DNA from: Fremontodendron californicum
Lineage: Eukaryota > Streptophyta > Magnoliopsida > Malvales > Malvaceae
Direction of reading: 5' to 3'
Length of the DNA: 64,000 nucleotides
Assembly: GCA_030761205.1 (NCBI GenBank)
Contig: JAULJL010000028.1
Location: 21,999,001-22,063,000, forward strand
The notes under the pieces were generated by a model. That model worked only from the letters and a program-made list of their open reading frames with translations. It did not search any database and was not told the DNA's origin. Position numbers and translations under genes: made by a program. Positions 34,462 through 46,407 of this stretch are shown here, piece by piece (the stretch's first letter is position 1; every line of letters starts with the position of its first letter).

Positions 34462-34505
34462 CTATGTTACTCGGACTCGGATGTTAGTGTCGGACATGGG
34501 TATGG
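34462..34505. mobile_element. CTATGTT MITE, copy Q (44-bp end fragment)
   Basis: Only the left end survives, CTATGTTACTCGGACTCGG continuing to GTCGGACATGGGTA. It lies about 185 bp after the TIM10 stop codon. Confidence 0.75.
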
Positions 34506-35164
34506 ATTTGATAATTAAAGGTATTAAATAATTTGAGGTTGGAGGAGTGAGGGGAAGGTGTTAGACATTAGGTCACAATTGGTGTGAATAATGTTTCGAT
34601 TAAAGCTGGAAATTCCTATGCCTTTATGATGCTGATGTAAACATGAGATATGGTTTGTTCGTCGTCCCCTCATCATTTATGGGTTTTTTGGATTTATTTT
34701 TCTAAACATAATAATATGTGTATTTCTTTCTTCTTTTTATAACTTTTAAAAATCAATGGTTCATGTTTTTCAATTAAATTATCATGTTTAAAAAAATTTA
34801 ATAATCCATGTGAAAAATTGTATTTTTAAGATTTATAAAAAAAGTTAGGCTCGTGCAGAAATTAAATTATCATGTTTCGTGAATCTTGACCAACTACTAA
34901 ATGTTACAATCTAGAGTTTAGACCTATCTACTGGCTCGGTTATTCGTCCAAATTTGAAAGCTCGTTTGATATTTGGATGGGTTTGGACAAAAATGAGTTT
35001 GGGCAAAAAAATAAAGTTCATTTTAAAAATGGATTAGACTTTGGTTCCAACATTCAACGTCCGAGCTCGGTTTAGTTTGATCCATTTTTCAATTATATAA
35101 AATATATTGTTTTAATATATATATATATATATTATATAAAGAATAAATATATTTAGAATATTAT
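34506..35164. other. AT-rich intergenic DNA
   Basis: No gene is visible. A (TA)n stretch occurs near 35120. Confidence 0.4.
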
Positions 35165-35700
35165 AGTGTAAACCAGTGTTATAGGTACTGTATTGGTATC
35201 GGCCGTACTGGTCGGTACGTACCATTTTAAAGGTAAACTGAAATGGTACTAGTCTCGTACAGGTTTCAGTTTTTGTATCGGCCTGTACCGATCTGTACTG
35301 GTCAATATCGGTTAGTACCGGTACGTACCGGTTGGTACAAGATTTTGATATTCTTTTATTAAAAAAAATCACTTATTTGATTTTTTAGACCAATTACAAT
35401 ATTTTTTGTGTTATGATCATTTTTACTTTTTTTTTTCTTTTCATAATTACATTTTAAAATAAAATATGTTCATTAAATTAGGCTATTGAACATAATTAAT
35501 AATGATTTACTATATTTTTTAATATTTTAATATTTATTTTGCCTATTTAATATTTAAAAAATTTAGATATTAAATATTTAAAATTTATATTTTGTATAAA
35601 AACATATATATATATATATGTAATGGATGTATATTTGCATGTGTATATAATATATATTTTATTAAAAAAAAACTTGAAAATAAGCTATACATATATATAT
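35165..35700. mobile_element. ACCGGTAC foldback element, copy 2 (incomplete)
   Basis: The GGTACC/CGGTAC-rich arm (35180-35345) and the AT-rich core correspond to the element at 26507 in reverse. The far arm is missing and the copy fades into (TA)n near 35700. Confidence 0.6.
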
Positions 35701-35887
35701 ATATAATGTACTAAAACTATTTGGGAGTTAGTTAAAGTTTGTAATAAGGTTATATTTAACCATGTTAGCAAGAATTTGAATAAGCTTGGTCATGAACTTG
35801 CTAAGCTTGACTGTTTGGTCGGATCCCAAAAGATCTGGTTGAGATATTTATTTGAATCTCTTTGTAAGATGATTTTATGAAATGATT

Positions 35888-35888
35888 T

Positions 35889-35936
<48 letters not shown>
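35888..35936. repeat. (TA)n microsatellite at the inverted-duplication edge
   Basis: About 24 TA units immediately precede the left arm of the inverted duplication. Confidence 0.9.
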
Positions 35937-35938
<2 letters not shown>

Positions 35939-36802
35939 TACACTACTTGACTAGGCTGATGGGTGATTAAAAGGTAATGCAATGGTGTTTCTACCAGATT
36001 TTCTTAGGCCCAAAAATGAGCCCTTTGGACTAACTGAATATTTCTCGATCCCATTTTGCAGCTCTAACTTAGAGAGTTGATTAATAATTGAAAAAAAGGT
36101 TTCTTTAAACTACAAATCAGGATCAGTCCATTATTTTTTTTTCCGATTATTTCTCAATGAATTTATCAATACCATTCACATATATATAAGACTAATTTAT
36201 TATGAAAATCATGTTTATAAATGGTAATTAAAAATATATTAAAATTACAAAATAATGAAAAAGAGTCGGACTCCTAAACTAAATGATAGAGAAATACATA
36301 AATCTTTGGATGAGCTCATGGTTGAACCTGTTCAAGAATTGAGCTTGAACATAGTTTTCTTAATTAGAATTGGTTCGGATCGACTCGAATTACTGTTTAG
36401 TAATAAAAAAATAATTTTTTAATTAAAATAAATAAATATTAATATAAAAATATTTTAATATTATTTTTAAACAATGAAACGGGTTTTCAACTCGGACTGA
36501 ACTTGGGTAAAATTTTAAAAAAATTATTGAACTGCAACCCGGTCCGATCAATGAACACCTCATGTAGCCAAATAATGCAAATTGTTAGAAGAGAACTACC
36601 AAATTTCTTGGATTATGCTAAACATAACATCTCTTAAAACAATCTCTTCCAAATAACAAAATCATGAGATTGGTTATAAAGTCATCACAAATGTCTAATC
36701 TGAATTAATTTTTCACATGTTGCACAAAACCATAAGAACTATTGGAGTATAAAACACCATCCATTACTAAGATTTAACTATGTTTTTAACCCTTTTTTTT
36801 AA

Positions 36803-37185
36803 TCAACAATTTAGAGGAGGAATATCAGAAGATTCCTCGTAGGGAACAAGCTCGGACTTCCTAAAAACTCGACTACCATAAACCAAGAACCCGACGGCAT
36901 ATCCAGAAACCGAAGCTAAAAAAACACCAAAATTTAATGGCATGACAGCCAACATCACCAAGTAAGCCAAAGCAACCCTAATAGCATACATCAGTGTTTG
37001 CAAAAGCCCTGCAGTGACATGGTTGGTGCCTGGCTTGATAAACCTTGTATGGGAAAGTCGTCGACCATCAATGAAAGAAGAAACACCCAAATTAACCCAA
37101 AGAAATAAGAATACAAGCTTTGACCTGGCCATCCTGGAAATATATCTTCAGTGTTCTTGCCCCAAAACAGTATCATGTGCCCCAT
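36803..37185 (-). pseudogene. COPT-type copper transporter, frameshifted copy
   Basis: The minus strand encodes a Ctr/COPT protein nearly identical to the intact copy at 59946-60335. It reads MGHMILFWGKNTED through the first membrane helix, then loses one base near 37060 (GTCGACGAC where the other copy has GTCGAACGAC). The rest, from RLSHTRFIKPG to the C-terminal PPLNC, lies in another frame. It retains the copper-pathway MxxxM (MLAVM); the GxxxG motif reads GYAVG. Unlike the intact copy it keeps the N-terminal His-Met pair. With the shift it would end soon after the first helix, so I call it a pseudogene; a sequencing error is possible. Confidence 0.85.
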
Positions 37186-37489
37186 TTCATGATCTTTTTC
37201 TTTGCTTAGTTTGCATGATTCTTGCTGGACTCGTTGAATGCAATTTAAAAAGGGATTGGAGACAAAATTTTAAGCCCTTGATCGTACTTTAGAGACTTCA
37301 TTTTCTTTGTACTACGTACCATTAGTTTTAGTACATTATAAAGTGCTCCACTAAGTAATCAGTGTTCTCTAAAGTTTTCCCACTTTTTTCATGGTTATTA
37401 TTATCAGGTTTAAAGGGGACAATATTGCAGTCAGCATGGAAAACGTGGAGAAATATTGCAATGGTGCTATCTCAAATCTAAAGAGATTT

Positions 37490-37620
37490 TTTATTTTTTT
37501 ATTTTATATAATGGAAGTTTTGATAATAGAGGAAATGATTGTAGATATTAAAATTTGAATTTTAAATTTGTTGAATGTTATTTTTTAAAAGTGATTGCAT
37601 GAATTAACTGTAATAAACTC
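37490..37620 (-). mobile_element. SINE, copy 5 (left arm)
   Basis: This diverged SINE on the minus strand carries TGTAGATATTAAAATTTGAA. It corresponds to the copy at 59513-59640 in the other arm, so it predates the duplication. Confidence 0.55.
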
Positions 37621-37621
37621 T

Positions 37622-37852
37622 AGACCTAACAATTCTTGTATCCGTGTTGTTCTTATATTTTCTCGTGTCATAATCGTATTTAAGGTATTTTATATTAATA
37701 TAAACTTTGACGTATTAATAATTTGTATTATATATATTTTGATACATTCATTTATTCGTGTCGTGTCCTTATTTTTCATTTCATGTCATGTTTTAATTTT
37801 TTTTTTTTGTATCATGTTCGTGTCGTATTCAATATTATCAGGTTTACTAAAC
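37622..37852. mobile_element. ACACGA-type repeat (left arm)
   Basis: It runs from AGACCTAACAATTC to ATCAGGTTTA, with TCGTGTCGTGTCC inside. The flanks share TAAACTC. It is the counterpart of 59276-59516. Confidence 0.65.
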
Positions 37853-37865
37853 TCTGAGTTCTAAA

Positions 37866-40800
37866 TGTAGACACCTAATTTTGTCCGGACCACTAAACAG
37901 GTATGTTTTCTTCCCATATTGATGTTCCCAAGTGTAAAAAGACTGTTTTCACCCTGCAGGTGGTACTCCGAGACTTAGTTTAAGAGGGGAGCACAAAAAG
38001 TCAAACTTGAAAAAAAGTCAACCCCAAAAAAGTCAACCCCGAAAAAGTCAACCCCAGAAAGTCAACTACTGAAAAAGTCAACCCACTTTCAAAATCAAGA
38101 TTTTAAGTTCAATTGAAAAATGGCAAAAGAATTTTGATAATCCGAGGTCTACATTGAAAGATATGGAGTTCGGAAGTTGGGATTTGGAGATTCAGTAGAA
38201 AAGAAACCCTAATCCGAGAAATTTGGGGAAAAGTGCTTAAACGATCAAACTGGTCGGAATTGAAGGTTCCAAATGAAAGATAAGCACTGACTACGGGTAA
38301 TGGAGAAGTCACTTGCAAGAAAAACCGAAAGAAAAGTCAATCCGGGAGAAAACCGAGAATTAGGGTTTTTAGTGGATTTCGGTGAAATCGGGAAGAATCA
38401 CAGAAATGGCCCGACTTGTTAAGACCAAAGCCCCCAATGGATGAATAATGGTTAAAAAGGATGGCCCAAGGCTCAGATTGAAGAAAATCTGAAAATCGGA
38501 TTTGTTTTGAGCAAAACCAGGTTTCGGAGGTAAAAGGGCAAAATTGGAAAATTTTGGGAAAAATAGCAAATGGACTCCGAAAATTATGGAAAATTTGTCA
38601 ATCTCATTCTTAAATCATTTTAAGGAGATTGGCGAAAGAAAATCTTGATTCCGAGTTCGTTTGCAAAATGGCCAAATCCCGGGCTTCTTATGCAGTAATT
38701 CAAAAAGGAAAATCCCGGAAAAATAGCAAATGGACTCCAAAAATTCTGAAATTTGGCAAATCTCATTTTTAAATTATTTGGAAGAGATTGGCGAAAGAAA
38801 ATCTTGATTCCGAGTTCGTTTGCAAAATGGCCAAATCCCGGGCCTCCTATGCAGTAATTCAAGCCGATAAATCCCGAAAAAATACCAAATGAGCTCCAAA
38901 AATTATGAAAACTTCCAGATCACACTTTTTAATTATTTTGAAGAGATTGGTGAAGAAAAATCTTGATTTGGAGCTCGTTTAAAAAATGGTAAAATGTAGG
39001 GGCATAAAAGGGCATTTTTGGGAAGAAAAAATCCAAATAAATAGCAAACGGACTCGGATAATTTTGAAAACTTCCAGAACTCAATATTTTATTATTTTGG
39101 AAGTATTAAAAAAAGAAAAATTGAATTTGGAGTCCGTTTGATATTTACTTGCATCCGGGGGGCAAAATGGTCATTTCACCCAAGCAACCGAAAAGGGCTT
39201 TTTTGGCCCTTCAAAAAATCAGAGTTGGGCTGGAAAAGAGATGTTCTGGCATACCCAAGCCCAAAGAAAGGAGGAATCTTCTAATTTTTTTTTTTAATCA
39301 AGTGGTTAAAAATCAAGAGTTAGTTAACCATTCTCTTTGATCAAGCCATGGTGATTAAACCACATAGGTTAAGAAAGATGTCAACATTATTTTTGCATAG
39401 CTGTAATTTGAGAGGGCTGAGATGCTAATCTAAAGGTGGTAATTTCATGACTTTTCATCTTAAATTATTGGCCATTTGATGGAAATTAGGTTACACAAAA
39501 ATGACAACATCTTGGAGGCTATATAACCATGCATTAAGGCTAGCCCTAAGGAGGAGGGGAGAGAGATTTTGTTTTTTCTTTCCCATTTTGGTTGATTTCT
39601 CTTAGTTTTTCTTAGTTTTTTATCTTATTGGTTGAGAGCAAAAAAAGAAAAGTTTAGAAAAAAAGGAAAGTTTGAAGAGAAAAGCTTGAAATATTAGCTT
39701 CTTGAGGTTGCTCTTGAGCACAAACTCTTGCACTTTCATTTTCTATTCTTATTTTTTGCTATTTTAATCTCTACTTGGTGAGTTTTCATTTTAAAATAAT
39801 GTTTCTTGTTCTTCCTTCATTTCCTTTCTTAAGTATATATTTTTTTTTTACATTTTGTTTTTACAATAAACTCACCATGGCCAAATGGCCTACATTATTT
39901 ATTTTAAGTTGTTGTTTTTGATTCATTTTACCATATTGTTTATGCTATTTTCTTTATTTTTGATGTTTTAAATATTATGTTATTTCATGTTCTTAAGTTA
40001 TATTTAATTTGGTTGCTTTGTTTATTGCCATTTATGTCTTAGATATCATGTTTTTGCATTTTTTATTTTCTATTTTTATGTTGTTTAAATTTGAGCATGT
40101 TTTAGATTTAGTATATTAGGTGTTTGTGAAAATGCTTGTGTGATTTTTGTGTTATGACTTAGTTTTTCATGCTAGCATACCAAGTGTTTGTGAAAATGCC
40201 ATGCTTGTTGAAGCTTGGGGCCATTTGGCTACTCCATGTGTTTTGCATTGTGTGTTGTATTTTTGTCATGCTAGTTGTTAGGTTTTTGCATTTGCATGAT
40301 ATTTGGTTGGATTTTTGAATTAAGCATGCCTTGTGTTTGTGAAAATGCCATGCATGTCTTAGGTCTAGGTTACATTAAATGACATGCAAGTTCATGTTAG
40401 GTCTAGGCCATATTATTTGTGTCATGCATTTTCCTTACATTTAGGTTTAGATCCATGCATTTCATGCATTATGTTTGCTGCATTGTTTCATGCATTTCAT
40501 GTTCATGCCACTTGAATAATGACTTGAGCCAATTAATGGTTCAAGATCATGCTCTCTTGAGCACACTTGTGGAAAATTAAGTTTGTCAAATTGATTACTC
40601 TACCTTTGTGATTTTTTTTTATTTAGCCAATTTTTATCTAACTTTCAAAGAGTCCTAGCTACTGCTTTCAAGTCATTTTATGAGTTTCAAATATTTTTAC
40701 TTTGGTTTTTAAATGATTTTATCAAAAGCAAAAATGTGTTGGCAAAGCAGTTTTTTTTTCTCCTCCAAAAACTCGTACATCTATGATTTTTCTGGGAATT

Positions 40801-42597
40801 CATCTTTGATCAGAAAATTAAGCCGATTTGTTTTCATGTAGTTTTACATGTCCTGAGTCTCCAGTAATTTTTTCAGAATGTTTGGAATTTTTAAAAATAG
40901 GGTAAAAAATCGTGGATTAAAACTGGACAGTGGAGTCAGAATTGAATTTAAAGAAAAACAAAGCAGTTTTTTCTCCTCCAAAAACTCGTACATCTCTGAT
41001 TTTTCTGCGAATTCATCTTTAATCAGAAAATTAAGCCAATTTTTTATCGTGTAGTTTTACATGTCCTGAGTCTCCAGTAAGTTTTTCAGAATTTTTGGAA
41101 TTTTTAAAAATAGGGTAGAAAATCGTAGATTAAAACTGGACAGTTGAGTCAGAATTGAATTTAAAGAAAAACAAAGCAGTTTTTTTTTCTCCTCCAAAAA
41201 CTCGTACATCTCTGATTTTTCTGGGAATTCATCTTTGATCAGAAAATTAAGCCGATTTTTTCTCGTGTAGTTTTACATGTCCTGAGTCTCCAGTATTTGT
41301 TTTAGAATTTTTGGGATTTTTAAAATAGGGTAAAAAAATCGTGGACTAAAACTGGACAGTGGAGTCAGAATTGAATTTAAAGAAAAACCAATTTTCTGTT
41401 TTGGTTAATTCACATAGAGTGGGCTGATTATGAGGGTTAGCTACTGACTTAGGGTAATTTCTAAGCCTTTTTAAACTCTAAAAATGGTTTTTCAAGTCCC
41501 GGGTTAAGGGTAGTCAAGTCCGGATTTTTTAAACTTAGGAAATTAGAGCCATTTAAAAATTTTTAGCCCAGTTTTTATTGTTAATTCAAGCTTTTCAAAA
41601 TTGTTTTCAAACAATCACAAAGTATTTTGGTTTTAGAATATTTAATTTGACATATTTTCCTAAGGTAGCCGGATATCTTTTTAGATATACGGATTTCCTT
41701 AATTAAAGGAAAAAATACATTTTATGCATTGCATTTTTATTTTCATGCATATTATATGATAGCATTATTTTATTCCATGTCATTTCAATTATATGCCATA
41801 CCATTCATATTTGTCATGTCATTTAGGTTGCATTATATTATTTAGACTGTACTATGTCATTTTATTTATGTCGTGCATATACATATACATTTATTTTAAA
41901 TGTTTTCAAAAAGATAATGGTTTTCAATAAAAATAAAGATATTCCCGAGTTAAAATAATTCATGAGTTCTCTACCGGGTTTGCTGGAGGGAATTTCATCA
42001 ATTATCATTAATAAAGGAATATCTTTCTTTCAAAAAAGAGAATGATTCGGAAAGTTTTCCAAAACTAATAAAAATTTCTATATTTTGCCACGTTTGTTGG
42101 GGAATATAGGAAAATTTTGAATTTATAAATTCCGAATCATTTTCAAATAAAAATTGAATTATTTTTCTTTAAATTGGGAATTAACTTGAAATACTAAATT
42201 TAAAACCAATCTTTACCGAGACTTGAGATAACACACGATTAATAAGGTACCGATTTATACGGGCGTTGTGGGGATGCTAATCCTTCCCCACACGTAACCG
42301 ACTCCCGAACCCGCTTCTTTGATTTCTCTGGTTTAAAACGCAGACTTGAAATTGGTTTTTAAAATGTTTTAATTAATTTTTAAAATATTTTATAAAACCG
42401 GTTTTAATAGGTGGCCGATCACACCTAGCTAAAAAAGATTGGTGGCGACTCCATGTCTTTTTTAAGGTCATTTTCAAAACCTTCATTTTTCTAGAGGAAT
42501 TAAGTCGACTTTTCCTCAGTTTTTTTTTAATGTCACGCTTAACGAATAATAAAGTCTTGCGATGAGACTCGTCGTTATTTTTTTTTAGGTTGCGACA
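37866..42597 (+). repeat. 5' LTR
   Basis: 4732 bp. A TATA box (TATATAA, 39530-39536) marks the likely promoter. AATAAA at 42548-42553 lies close to the 3' end. It contains two sets of internal repeats: about four 160-bp units (38540-39180, each with (A/C)CAAA(T/C)GGACTC-like sequence) and three 214-bp units (starting 40744, 40960 and 41173, each with TCCTCCAAAAACTCGTACAT). Open frames on the minus strand in the 160-bp units are by-products of the repeats. Confidence 0.95.
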
Positions 42598-42600
42598 GCT

Positions 42601-42618
42601 TGGCGACTCCGCTGGGGA
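42601..42618 (+). other. Primer-binding site
   Basis: TGGCGACTCCGCTGGGGA lies 3 nt after the 5' LTR. It starts with TGG, the complement of the CCA tRNA end. I recall similar sites in Ogre/Tat elements, but I did not verify the tRNA. TGGCGACTCC also occurs inside each LTR near its end (about 42442). Confidence 0.8.
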
Positions 42619-44140
42619 CTTATTAGAGAGTCAGGCCTAGAATTGGTCGTGTGTTATCAAAGTCTCGGTTTTGTTGGTTTAATTGGTATTTAATTTTAAT
42701 TCCCACATTTTTTAAGGAGAATTTTGAAAATAATAAAATGTTTTAAATATGTTCATTCTCATGTGCATGCATTTTATTTTTGTTCTCTAGTTATTTAAGG
42801 TTGTATATTATAATTGCTTGTCGATTAATGCGTTACACTATTCTTGAATGTTTTAATTGCTAAGGCATTTAGAATAAGGTTTGTAGAATAGGTAGTGAAA
42901 GGTTTGTTATTCCTCCACACACACTACACGTGCATTTGCATAACATGAATCCTCTACCCGGGTTCCGTCCTTTTAAGTGGGAGTAAAGTAATTACGCCTT
43001 CGTGATGATCCTCCGTATGGGCTAGTGAAACACTTTCGGAGTATAAAGTACCTATTGCCTTCGTGATAATCCTCCGTACGGGCATAGGAAAATATACTCT
43101 AACGGATTGAACCCGCTTTTATCGGGGTGCCTTACTAGCCTTCACCAGCGACAGTGAGGAACAATTCGGGGCCTTAGAACCGATTCACCCTCATATAGTG
43201 AACCTAGGCGAAGCCATCCCGAATTTCCGTTAGATATACCAAAAATAGGAACACATGGAGGGACATTTCTAAACTTTTTGTTACCTGTTTTACACTCCGA
43301 ATAAGTGTGGTAGATCGGGCAACGATGTACGTACATCGCCCGTAATAAATGTGATACTCCGCCTCGAAGGCATCGTGATGCCTAAATAAGCAGATATTGC
43401 TGGGGCAGATGTTCATTAGCTGTTTTTTTTTTTTTAAAAAATCTTTTTTAAGCATTTTGCATGTTGCACATTTCATACATGTGTGAATAGAGCATGTACA
43501 TTTTTGGTTGTGTTATTGACCTCATTCTTTGCAATAAACAGTTGGTAATTTCATTTGATGATTTCATAAAACAGGTAGTGTCACATGAACATTTGCATAT
43601 GGTACCATAGTGGGATCCACCCTGAAATTCTTTTGAAAATAATGTGATTGGTTTTTCATAAATAAAAAAAAAAAACACAAAAAAAAAAGCATGTTAAAAA
43701 AAATCATAAATTAGGAGGCAAATCTTGCATAATGAGATTTTTGAATAATCAAGATTTAGGTCCTACCAATTTCGTGTAATCATTGGTTAATTTATTTGTG
43801 TCATTTTGACATCGTGTTACAATCATAACATGCATGATTATTCATTGTAGAATACATTTGTGATATACATGGTCATTCTTTGTACCTACCTTTGTATTAA
43901 TTCATTTATTCTTAGCATGTATCATTTTGACATCATAGCATGCATGGTCATTCATTGTAGGACACGTTTATAACATGCATAGTCATTATCTGTATATACC
44001 TGGCATTAGATTGCATTCATAGCATACATAGTCATCATAATTTCTCTGTATATGTTCATGCATTAACCATCAGTTTATTCATGCACATAGGAATAGAGCA
44101 TGTACATTCATAATCTTAATCTCATGACATTTTCATTTGC
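42619..44140 (+). other. Retrotransposon 5' leader
   Basis: This non-coding leader contains a repeated TTCGTGAT(G/A)ATCCTCCGTA at about 42999 and 43059, and numerous CATGCAT-like motifs. No ORF is convincing. Confidence 0.5.
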
Positions 44141-45091
44141 ATGAAAGGGGTTCGAGATATGAGGAATGAATCGGAGGAACGATTGGGTGCTTTGGAACGC
44201 AATCAAGATGAATATGGACATGAAATACGAGAGGTGAAGGAACAACTTGCCAAATTGCTGAAAATGGTTGAGGATATGGGTAACAGTAAAGGTGAACTTT
44301 CTCAGGGCTTCGCATCATCTTCGGATCAACCAAAACCATTAGGTCCAGAACATACAATCCTTGCTGGATCCTGCACTTGTCAATGCCACAAAGGTTGCAA
44401 TCCTGATGAAATTATGGACAAAATCATGAAAATAATTAAACATGAAAGCCTGATACCAAAGACAGAAACCTCGAATCCAGTACCATACCTGCAAACTGTT
44501 CTAGGTCCAAACCAGTATCCCCACCCTACTATGGTCCAATCGTCCATTGGGACGACCACTACGGGATTCCTGAATCCCACTCCATCGTTACCAACTACCA
44601 GTTCATACTATTTCCCTCATCAATCACCTTATCCAGTACCTGGGATAGGAACCTCGAGCTATGTACAACCTCCAAAGGCCCCGTGTCCAAATCCATACCC
44701 TTACCATGCTGTTCCGCCACATCCCCATGTAAACACTCCGGTTCGAACCTTAGTGCCACCACCAAGTGCCCCAACTCCTAGGCCATGTGTGACTAAGAAA
44801 CGATCCCAGAATAAGACCCAAATGCATTTTGATCCCATTCCAATCAGCTACCAAGAGCTCCTCCCTATACTGATCCAAAATCACATGGTTGCCTGTGTCC
44901 CATTGAAACCCCTGTTACCACCATATCCAATGTGGTATAATCCAAATGAAAGATGTGATTATCACTGTGGAATTGTTGGCCATAGCATCGAAGATTGTAT
45001 AGCAGTCAAAAGGAAAATGCAAGCTGTCATAGATGCCAAGTGGTTGGATCCAACGACACTGATTGATAAAGGACTGGGAAAATGCCATTAG
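44141..45091 (+). CDS. Gag-like ORF A: coiled coil plus C-terminal region, no core
   Basis: 316 residues. Residues about 8-48 are charged and heptad-like (ERLGALERNQDEYGHEIREV), consistent with a coiled coil. Residues about 105-225 are Pro/Tyr/Thr-rich. Residues about 233-303 match the C-terminal part of Ogre/Tat Gag proteins: PISYQELLPILIQNHMV, PPYPMWYNPNERCDYHCG and the Cys/His cluster CDYHCGIVGHSIEDC. The central gag helical domain, expected between coiled coil and Pro-rich stretch, is absent. It may still oligomerise and bind nucleic acid, which is inference. It could correspond to the extra ORF1 of Ogre elements, but the similarity to the C-terminus of ORF B suggests an internally deleted Gag. 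Confidence 0.7.
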   Translation: MKGVRDMRNESEERLGALERNQDEYGHEIREVKEQLAKLLKMVEDMGNSKGELSQGFASSSDQPKPLGPEHTILAGSCTCQCHKGCNPDEIMDKIMKIIKHESLIPKTETSNPVPYLQTVLGPNQYPHPTMVQSSIGTTTTGFLNPTPSLPTTSSYYFPHQSPYPVPGIGTSSYVQPPKAPCPNPYPYHAVPPHPHVNTPVRTLVPPPSAPTPRPCVTKKRSQNKTQMHFDPIPISYQELLPILIQNHMVACVPLKPLLPPYPMWYNPNERCDYHCGIVGHSIEDCIAVKRKMQAVIDAKWLDPTTLIDKGLGKCH

Positions 45092-45453
45092 GATTGGGAG
45101 ATTTACAGCATTGAGGTGGAAAGACTTCGGTCTTATATGATGTAATAGGATTTCACTTTTTCAGTAGCCGGCTCTTATAGCCTTAGGATGCTAGGAAGAA
45201 TAAAGTGCTTGTAAAGACAGTTTTAACTACTACTCAAATTTTGTAAAACATGGTTTATACCATTGTGAACATTGATATGGGAATGAATTGAGTATGCTTC
45301 AAATTTATAAGATGTTGATGATTAAGTTCCTCCGATTCTTATTTCCCCCGTGATATCTTCCCCTTTGCATTTTGCATCCCATCAATTATTTGTCAGGTTG
45401 CATTCATGCATTCATAATCAGCATGATTTTTCTGTATATATCCCTGCATTAAT

Positions 45454-46407
45454 TTGCTTATTACATACATCATGATTAGCATTAGGTCACTTATGTTCTG
45501 CCGAAAGATGACAAGTCAGATAGATAATGATAAGCTTTTAATTCACTGCTTTCAGGATAGCCTCAGCGGGTCCGCAATTAGGTGGTATAGTCAGTTGAGC
45601 AAGGATCAGATTCGCTCTTGGAATGATTTGGCTAGGGCTTTTCTAAACCAGTACAACCATATGACCGACAGGACACTTGATCGTCTCACTTTGCAAAATA
45701 TGGAGAAAAAAGCTACTGAGAGCTTCAAAGAATATGCACAACGGTGGATGAGCCTAGCTGCCCAAGTACAACCGCCCTTGACACAAAAGGAAATCACTAT
45801 CCTTTTTGTGAATACACTACAGGCCCCGTACTATGACAGACTCGTCGGCAATGTTTCGAAGAATTTTGCGGACATGGTAATTTCAGGGGAGATGATTGAG
45901 AATGCTATCAAGAGTGGGAAACTTGAAAGAGAAAGAACATCCAATACCGAGAGAAATAAGGCACCAAGAAAGAAAGAGGAAGATGTCCAAACTATGGGAG
46001 ATTTCATCCCATATTCCCAATTTCCCTCATACCAATCATGTTACCCTACTGAGGTATCTCCAAGCCTTTATCCTTACCTACCTACCCAAACATCTAATCC
46101 TATACCAGCTCTTGCAACAAGGCCTACTTCCAGAAAACGATCGCGGGAAAATCAAGAAAGAATTCCAATCCCCATCCCTGACTTACTGCCATTACTAATA
46201 AAGAATCAGTACCTTACCCCGGTACCTTTGAAAATAGCTCCGAATCCATCAGCAAGGAGTTATGACCCTGACAGCAAGTGTGATTATCACCTAGGGGTAG
46301 TTGGGCATTCAACTGAAAAATGCAGACAACTGAAGGAAAGGATTGAAAGTCTTATCCGTAATGGTATTTTGACACCGGAGCTTATCAATCAATGGAAGGC
46401 CGTTTAG
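45454..46407 (+). CDS. Gag-like ORF B: core domain plus C-terminal region
   Basis: 317 residues. Residues about 27-157 are a retrotransposon gag core: KLLIHCFQDSLSGSAIRWY, then DLARAFLNQYNHMTDRTLDR, ESFKEYAQRWMSLAAQVQPP and APYYDRLVGNVSKNFADMV. A basic/Pro-rich stretch follows. The C-terminal region (about 235-317) has PDLLPLLIKNQYLTPVPLK and the Cys/His cluster CDYHLGVVGHSTEKC. The first 20 or so residues are unlike Gag, so the usual N-terminal part is missing and the true start is uncertain; the ATG of MTSQIDND is an alternative. It lies 362 bp after ORF A in another frame. Confidence 0.8.
   Translation: MLITYIMISIRSLMFCRKMTSQIDNDKLLIHCFQDSLSGSAIRWYSQLSKDQIRSWNDLARAFLNQYNHMTDRTLDRLTLQNMEKKATESFKEYAQRWMSLAAQVQPPLTQKEITILFVNTLQAPYYDRLVGNVSKNFADMVISGEMIENAIKSGKLERERTSNTERNKAPRKKEEDVQTMGDFIPYSQFPSYQSCYPTEVSPSLYPYLPTQTSNPIPALATRPTSRKRSRENQERIPIPIPDLLPLLIKNQYLTPVPLKIAPNPSARSYDPDSKCDYHLGVVGHSTEKCRQLKERIESLIRNGILTPELINQWKAV

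Larger units (their letters stand above)
35936..37865 (-). repeat. Inverted duplication, left arm, outer part
   Basis: This matches the reverse complement of about 59275-61388. The shared features, in order, are: ATTACACTACTTG.CTAGG.CTGATGGGTG at the outer edge; a copy of the same diverged insertion; GATGAGCTCATGGTTGA; the copper-transporter copy; a SINE; and an ACACGA element. The arm continues at 55746 beyond the inserted retrotransposon. Confidence 0.9.

Noticed and set aside
37014..37292. Plus-strand frame opposite the left COPT copy
   Set aside because: Antisense shadow of the copper-transporter pseudogene.
38369..38862. Minus-strand open frames in the 5' LTR (and 51515-52008 in the 3' LTR)
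   Set aside because: They repeat with the 160-bp LTR units and resemble no protein; they are by-products of the tandem repeats.
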